DNA from: Pseudomonadota bacterium
GTDB lineage: Bacteria > Pseudomonadota > Gammaproteobacteria > Burkholderiales > Rhodocyclaceae
NCBI GenBank assembly: GCA_018262195.1
Contig: JAGTRS010000009.1
Location: forward strand, 62,001 to 126,000
Length of the DNA: 64,000 nucleotides
Direction: 5' to 3'
Shown here in pieces: positions 59,589 through 64,000 of this stretch. The first letter of the stretch is position 1; each line of letters begins with the position of its first letter. A program made the position numbers and the translations under genes. The notes beneath the pieces are model-generated. The model made no database searches. It saw only the letters and a list, made by a program, of their open reading frames with translations, and was not told the origin of the DNA.

Positions 59589-62302
59589 TACAGGGAACGC
59601 GCCACTTCCTGGATTTCGTACACTTCGAGCTGATCGCCGACCTGAATGTCGTTATTGCCACGCAGCGACAGACCACACTCGAAATTCGAACGGACTTCCT
59701 TGACGTCGTCCTTGAAGCGCTTGAGCGAATCCAGCTCGCCATCCCACTGAACCACGTGGTTGCGCAGCAGGCGGACGCGGGAATTGCGTTTGACGAAGCC
59801 TTCCAGCACATAGCAGCCAGCGATGGCACCAACCTTGGAAACAAGGAAGACCTGGCGAATTTCGACCATACCGGTAATCTGCTCGCGCTTTTCAGGCGAC
59901 AGCATGCCGGACAACGCAGCCTTGACTTCATCAACAGCATCGTAAATCACGTTGTAATAACGGATATCGACGCCGAAGCTCTCGGCCAGCTTGCGCGAAC
60001 CGGCATCGGCACGAATGTTGAAGCCGATAATGACTGCACCAGAGGCCTGAGCCAGATTGACGTCGGATTCGCTGATTGCGCCGACTGCGCCGTGAATGAT
60101 CTGAACTCGAACTTCCTCGTTCGACAGCTTGGACAGCGTCTGAACCAGAGCTTCCTGCGAACCTTGCACGTCTGCCTTGACGATCAGCGGCAGGGTCTTG
60201 ATCTCGCCCTCTTCCATCTGCTGGAACATGTTTTCCAGCTTGGCGGCTTGCTGCTTGGCAAGCTTGACGTCGCGGAACTTACCCTGACGGAACAGGGCAA
60301 TTTCACGGGCCTTCTTTTCGTCGGCGAGCACGATGGCTTCTTCACCGGCAGCAGGCACGTCGGAAAGGCCGAGAATTTCAACCGGAATCGACGGACCAGC
60401 TTCATTGATCGGCTTGCCATTCTCATCAAGCATGGCGCGGACACGACCAAAGACCTGGCCAGCCAACACGATATCGCCACGCTTCAAGGTACCAGACTGA
60501 ACCAGCATGGTCGCCACCGCACCACGGCCCTTGTCGAGACGTGCTTCAATGATCAGACCCTTGGCCGGAGCATCTTTCTGCGCCGTCAGTTCAAGAACTT
60601 CAGCTTGCAGCAGAACCTGTTCGAGGAGTTCGTCGATACCGGTACCCTTCTTGGCTGAAACTGATACGAAGGGCGAGTCGCCGCCGTATTCTTCAGGAAT
60701 AACGCCTTCGGCAACCAGCTCCTGCTTGACGCGATCCGGGTTGGCATCCGGCTTGTCGATCTTGTTGACCGCCACAACCAGCGGCACACCGGCCGCCTTG
60801 GCGTGATGGATCGCTTCCTTGGTCTGCGGCATCACGCCGTCGTCTGCTGCGACCACCAGGATAACGATGTCGGTTGCCTTGGCACCACGTGCACGCATTG
60901 CCGTGAAAGCTTCGTGACCCGGGGTATCGAGGAAGGTGACCATGCCACGGTCAGTTTCGACGTGGTAGGCACCAATATGCTGGGTAATGCCGCCGGCTTC
61001 ACCGGAAGCAACCTTGGCACGACGAATGTAGTCGAGCAGCGAAGTCTTGCCGTGGTCGACGTGACCCATGACGGTAACGACCGGGGCGCGATGTTCGAGC
61101 GGCACATCCTTGTGCTCGGCATGCTCTTCCAGGAAGGCATCCGGGTCATCAAGCTTGGCGGCAAGCGCCTTGTGGCCCATTTCCTCGACCACGATCATGG
61201 CCGTTTCCTGATCAAGCACCTGATTGATGGTGACCATCGAACCCATCTTCATCATGGCCTTGATGATCTCGGTGGCCTTGATAGCCATCTTGTGAGCCAG
61301 ATCGGACACGGAAATGGTTTCAGGAATATGGACTTCACGCACCACCGGCTCGGTCGGTGCCTGGAAGCTGCCCTGGCCATCGTCAACCTTGTGTGATTTC
61401 TTGTGGCCGTGGCGATTGTCTTTCCAGCCGCTGCCAGAATCCGAGCCCCGCGTCTTGATGGCGCCCTTCTTCTTGCCGTCATCAGCTGCACGACCGCCCT
61501 TCTCACCCTTCTTGCCCGGGGTCTCCGGCTTTTTATGCAGCGTGCCTTTTTCAGCACCCTCACCGGATTTCACCTGCGCAGCAACCTGGTTCTTTGCCAG
61601 TTCGGCCGCCTTGGCAGCTGCAGCGGCTGCTTCAGCCTGCTGGCGCATCTGAACCAACTGGGCTTCACGGGCCTGCTTTTCACGCAGCTCGCGCTCCTGA
61701 ATCTCGCGCAGCTGGTTGTAACGACGTGACTCTTCCTCACGCGCCTTCAATTCTTTCTCGCCAATGATCGAGGCACGGGTCGGCGGCGCAACCGGCGCAG
61801 CCATCTCAACGACAACCTCTACGGAAGGCTCGACTGGAGCTTCCACCACCGGCTCGGGAACAACTTCGACCACCGGCTCGGGGATCACTTCGACAACCGG
61901 TTCCGGAATGATCTCGACCACCGGCTCAGGAACCACTTCAGGTGCATTAATCTCTTCAGGCAGCGCACTGGAAACTTCCAGCTCGGCCTCTGGCGCATGC
62001 TCGCCGAGTTCGCGCTTGACCAGCACGCGCTTCTTGCGCACCTCAACCTGAACGGTACGGGCGCGACCATGCGAGTCAGTCGCCTTGATTTCGGAAGTCT
62101 GCTTGCGAGTCAGGGTAATCTTGGTCTGTGACTCGTCACCATGCGCACGGCGCAGGTAATCGAGCAGCCGGGTCTTATCCTGATCGGTCAGCGAATCGCC
62201 GGCATCGGACTTGCCAACGCCAGCCTTGCCCAATTGCTCGAGCAGGGCCGCGACCGGCATCTTTAGTTCAACGGCAAATTGTGAAACTGTTGTTGCGGAC
62301 AT
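59588..62302 (-). CDS. infB: Translation initiation factor IF-2
   Basis: A 904-residue GTPase that brings fMet-tRNA to the small subunit. The N-terminal IF2_N domain is [25 protein letters not shown] variable linker follows, containing four PEPVVE repeats (residues 125-156), a charged coiled-coil-like region (residues 170-250) and the glycine/lysine-rich part. The G domain has GHVDHGKT (413-420), DTPGHEAF and NKIDKPDA. Domains 2-4 are intact and the protein ends [19 protein letters not shown]. It lies between nusA and rbfA, 16 bases after nusA. Confidence 0.98.
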   Translation of the reverse strand: MSATTVSQFAVELKMPVAALLEQLGKAGVGKSDAGDSLTDQDKTRLLDYLRRAHGDESQTKITLTRKQTSEIKATDSHGRARTVQVEVRKKRVLVKRELGEHAPEAELEVSSALPEEINAPEVVPEPVVEIIPEPVVEVIPEPVVEVVPEPVVEAPVEPSVEVVVEMAAPVAPPTRASIIGEKELKAREEESRRYNQLREIQERELREKQAREAQLVQMRQQAEAAAAAAKAAELAKNQVAAQVKSGEGAEKGTLHKKPETPGKKGEKGGRAADDGKKKGAIKTRGSDSGSGWKDNRHGHKKSHKVDDGQGSFQAPTEPVVREVHIPETISVSDLAHKMAIKATEIIKAMMKMGSMVTINQVLDQETAMIVVEEMGHKALAAKLDDPDAFLEEHAEHKDVPLEHRAPVVTVMGHVDHGKTSLLDYIRRAKVASGEAGGITQHIGAYHVETDRGMVTFLDTPGHEAFTAMRARGAKATDIVILVVAADDGVMPQTKEAIHHAKAAGVPLVVAVNKIDKPDANPDRVKQELVAEGVIPEEYGGDSPFVSVSAKKGTGIDELLEQVLLQAEVLELTAQKDAPAKGLIIEARLDKGRGAVATMLVQSGTLKRGDIVLAGQVFGRVRAMLDENGKPINEAGPSIPVEILGLSDVPAAGEEAIVLADEKKAREIALFRQGKFRDVKLAKQQAAKLENMFQQMEEGEIKTLPLIVKADVQGSQEALVQTLSKLSNEEVRVQIIHGAVGAISESDVNLAQASGAVIIGFNIRADAGSRKLAESFGVDIRYYNVIYDAVDEVKAALSGMLSPEKREQITGMVEIRQVFLVSKVGAIAGCYVLEGFVKRNSRVRLLRNHVVQWDGELDSLKRFKDDVKEVRSNFECGLSLRGNNDIQVGDQLEVYEIQEVARSL
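61835..61930 (-). repeat. Four tandem 24-base repeats in infB (PEPVVE)
   Basis: The IF-2 linker has [24 protein letters not shown] and PEPVVEAP in tandem (residues 125-156), encoded by four related 24-base units. The Pro/Glu/Val pattern forms a stiff, acidic linker and can change number by recombination. It has no link to PEP-CTERM motifs despite the letters. Confidence 0.9.
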
Positions 62303-62318
62303 ACTTGCTACCTCCCGC

Positions 62319-63791
62319 TCACTCGAACCAGTGAGCCCGTGCCTTCAGGATAAGATCCTTGGCACGCTCATCGTCAATGCCGGTCATTTCCGTCAATTCA
62401 TCAACTGCCAATTCCGCGAGATCGTCACGCGTCTTGACATCGTGTCCGGCCAGTTTGGCGGCCAGTTCCTTGCTCATGCCTTCAAGACCAATCAGGTCCT
62501 CGGACACATTTTCCAGTTTTTCTTCAGTCGCGATAGCCTCTGTCAGCAGGACATTACGAGCACGATTGCGCAGCTCGTTAACGATTTCCTCATCCAGACC
62601 ATCGATTTCCAGCATTTCTGCCAGCGGCACGTAGGCCACTTCTTCCAGCGACGAGAAGCCCTCTTCGATCAGCAGGTCGGCGAGTTCTTCGTCAATATCC
62701 AGCTTTTCCATGAAGACGACGCGCGTCTCTGCATGCTCTGCTTCCGACTTCTTGGCCGACTCGTCCTGCGTCATCAAATTGATGGTCCAGCCAGTCAGCT
62801 CTGAGGCCAGACGAACATTCTGGCCGTTGCGACCGATGGCGATGGCGAGGTTATCCTCATCCACCACCACATCCATCGCATGCTTTTCCTCATCGACCAC
62901 GATGGAAGAAACCTCAGCCGGCGACAGTGCACCGATGACGAACTGAGCCGGATCGGCAGACCACAGCACGATATCGATATTCTCGCCGCCGATTTCGTTG
63001 CGGACTGCCGTGACGCGGGAACCGCGCAGGCCGACACAGGTACCGATCGGATCGACACGCGGATCGTTCGACTTGACGGCAATCTTGGCACGCAGGCCGG
63101 GATCGCGGGCACAAGCCTTCAGTTCCATCAGACCATCGGAGATTTCCGGCACTTCCATATCGAACAGCTTGATGACAAATTCCGGAGCGGTGCGTGACAG
63201 GATAATTTGCGGACCACGCGCATTGCGATCAATACGCAGCAGATAGGCACGAACACGGTCGCCAATACGCAGATTTTCCTTTGGAATCATCTGGTCACGC
63301 GGCAGCATGGCTTCGATCTTGCCAGCTTCGATGATGGCGTTGCCACGCTCCATGCGCTTGATGGTACCGGAAACAACATGTTCGCCGCGACTCAGGAAGT
63401 CGGCCAGAATCTGCTCGCGCTCAGCGTCACGGATCTTCTGCAGAATCACCTGCTTGGCGGCCTGGGCACCGATACGGCCGAAGTCGATCGGCTCCAATGG
63501 CTCTTCCAGAGAGTCACCGGACTCGATTTCCGGATCAGCCTTCTGAGCCTCGGACAGCGGAATTTCCAGGAATTCGTTGACGTATTCGTTATCCGGCACA
63601 ACCTGCCAGCGACGGAAGGATTCGAAACTACCAGTATCGCGATCGATTGAGATACGAACATCGGCCTCGTCATGGATACGCTTTTTGGTCGCTGACGCGA
63701 GGGCCAGTTCAAGGGCACCAAAGACGATGTCCTTGCTGACGTTCTTTTCGCGGGCCAGAGCATCGACCAGCAGCAAAATTTCACGGCTCAT
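62319..63791 (-). CDS. nusA: Transcription termination/antitermination protein NusA
   Basis: A 490-residue NusA. Order of domains: N-terminal RNA-polymerase domain, S1 (about 135-200, [29 protein letters not shown]), KH1/KH2 ([26 protein letters not shown] and [22 protein letters not shown]), and two C-terminal acidic repeats ([22 protein letters not shown] and [23 protein letters not shown]). Strong ribosome-binding site AGGAGG nine bases ahead of ATG 63791. First complete gene of the nusA-infB operon in the window. Confidence 0.98.
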   Translation of the reverse strand: MSREILLLVDALAREKNVSKDIVFGALELALASATKKRIHDEADVRISIDRDTGSFESFRRWQVVPDNEYVNEFLEIPLSEAQKADPEIESGDSLEEPLEPIDFGRIGAQAAKQVILQKIRDAEREQILADFLSRGEHVVSGTIKRMERGNAIIEAGKIEAMLPRDQMIPKENLRIGDRVRAYLLRIDRNARGPQIILSRTAPEFVIKLFDMEVPEISDGLMELKACARDPGLRAKIAVKSNDPRVDPIGTCVGLRGSRVTAVRNEIGGENIDIVLWSADPAQFVIGALSPAEVSSIVVDEEKHAMDVVVDEDNLAIAIGRNGQNVRLASELTGWTINLMTQDESAKKSEAEHAETRVVFMEKLDIDEELADLLIEEGFSSLEEVAYVPLAEMLEIDGLDEEIVNELRNRARNVLLTEAIATEEKLENVSEDLIGLEGMSKELAAKLAGHDVKTRDDLAELAVDELTEMTGIDDERAKDLILKARAHWFE

Positions 63792-63812
63792 GGGCTAAAA
63801 CCTCCTAGTCCT

Positions 63813-64000
63813 TCAGTCGAAACGAGGCACCAGACGTGCCTTCTCGATATTGGTGAATTCCAGTTCCACATCATCTTTTTCCAGGCGCAAACCAACCTTG
63901 CCGTCTTTGAAGCCGAGCAGCTCACCCTGGAAATTGCGGCGTCCGCCTTGAGGAATACGGACCTTGATTTGAATATCCTGGCCGGAAAATCGCTCAAAAT
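63813..64000 (-). CDS. rimP: Ribosome maturation factor RimP (partial)
   Basis: The minus strand is open from the right edge to a stop at 63813. The C-terminal 61 residues read FERFSGQDIQIKVRIPQGG, then RRNFQGELLGFKDGKVGLRL and EKDDVELEFTNIEKARLVPRFD, the RimP end and SH3-like domain. The frame is broken by the window edge, so the N-terminal part is outside. The order rimP-nusA-infB matches other proteobacteria. Confidence 0.9.
   Translation of the reverse strand, partial: FERFSGQDIQIKVRIPQGGRRNFQGELLGFKDGKVGLRLEKDDVELEFTNIEKARLVPRFD

Noticed and set aside
59756..60658. 300-codon plus-strand open frame
   Set aside because: Antisense to infB, with Asp/Gln/Leu-rich sequence typical of reversed codons and no known family.
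61835..61930. PEP repeats as a possible PEP-CTERM signal
   Set aside because: They are internal to IF-2, with no C-terminal hydrophobic helix or arginine cluster.
63788..63997. 69-codon minus-strand open frame
   Set aside because: Shadow in another frame of rimP; the RimP C-terminal sequence is read in the correct frame ending at 63813.
1..64000. CRISPR arrays, rRNA genes, insertion sequences or prophage genes
   Set aside because: No regularly spaced repeats, rRNA-like sequence, transposase or integrase motifs were seen in either strand.

Overview
The window looks like a chromosomal segment of a Gram-negative betaproteobacterium of the Rhodocyclales type (Dechloromonas/Azospira-like). The grounds are the order rimP-nusA-infB-rbfA-truB-rpsO-pnp, a DksA of beta/gamma type, and an almost complete exosortase A (XrtA)/PEP-CTERM exopolysaccharide locus whose members match families first defined in such genomes. 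I recognised families by reading; no database search was run. About 54 kb is one extracellular-polysaccharide and protein-sorting locus, followed by about 9 kb of ordinary housekeeping genes.

Layout. (1) 1-16626, plus strand: the end of the XrtA-associated ATPase, then WecB, a DUF3473 deacetylase, a FemAB-like protein, glycosyltransferases, exosortase A fused to EpsI, an asparagine-synthase-type amidotransferase, a CapK/PaaK-like adenylating enzyme, an O-ligase-like membrane protein, a second deacetylase and a second FemAB/GNAT protein. Most genes touch or overlap by 1-14 bases. (2) 16683-37543, minus strand: a long convergent operon that starts at an acyl carrier protein with a TTG start. 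It runs through two exosortase-associated alpha/beta hydrolases, an aminotransferase, a tandem GNAT protein, acyltransferases, an SGNH esterase, a flippase, an 854-residue O-antigen-ligase-like protein, a beta-helix protein, a deacetylase, an asparagine synthase that lacks the glutaminase cysteine, and an AlgI/AlgJ-like O-acetylation pair. (3) 37657-40524, plus strand: the acyl-CoA ligase and PLP-dependent decarboxylase that go with the carrier protein. (4) 41074-51770, plus strand: the initiating sugar-phosphate transferase, the PrsK/PrsR two-component system, lipoprotein PrsT, a TviB-type nucleotide-sugar dehydrogenase, a lytic transglycosylase and a trypsin-like protease. (5) 51771-54736: a small cassette with a sigma-54-type promoter, a Tat-exported protein of unknown function, a PqqD-like protein, an HprK-related kinase and a nucleotidyltransferase-like protein (the HPr-rel-A system). 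(6) 54816-64000: two tRNAs, dksA, and the minus-strand translation and transcription-factor operon.

Working model. WecB and the TviB-like dehydrogenase supply nucleotide sugars. The 41074 transferase starts the lipid-linked repeat and the glycosyltransferases extend it. The amidotransferases, aminotransferase, FemAB/GNAT and acyltransferase proteins decorate it. The carrier protein, ligase and decarboxylase may build a small acyl or amine substituent. The flippase and ligase-like proteins export and polymerise it, and XrtA processes PEP-CTERM proteins. PrsK/PrsR is a sigma-54-type regulator. The best sigma-54 promoter I found by eye lies directly upstream of the Tat protein/HPr-rel-A cassette, which suggests that this poorly understood cassette belongs to the PrsR regulon. 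That link, and a leader with two mutually exclusive hairpins ahead of the 41074 transferase gene, are the most interesting points. No PEP-CTERM substrate protein, CRISPR array, rRNA, insertion sequence or phage gene was seen.
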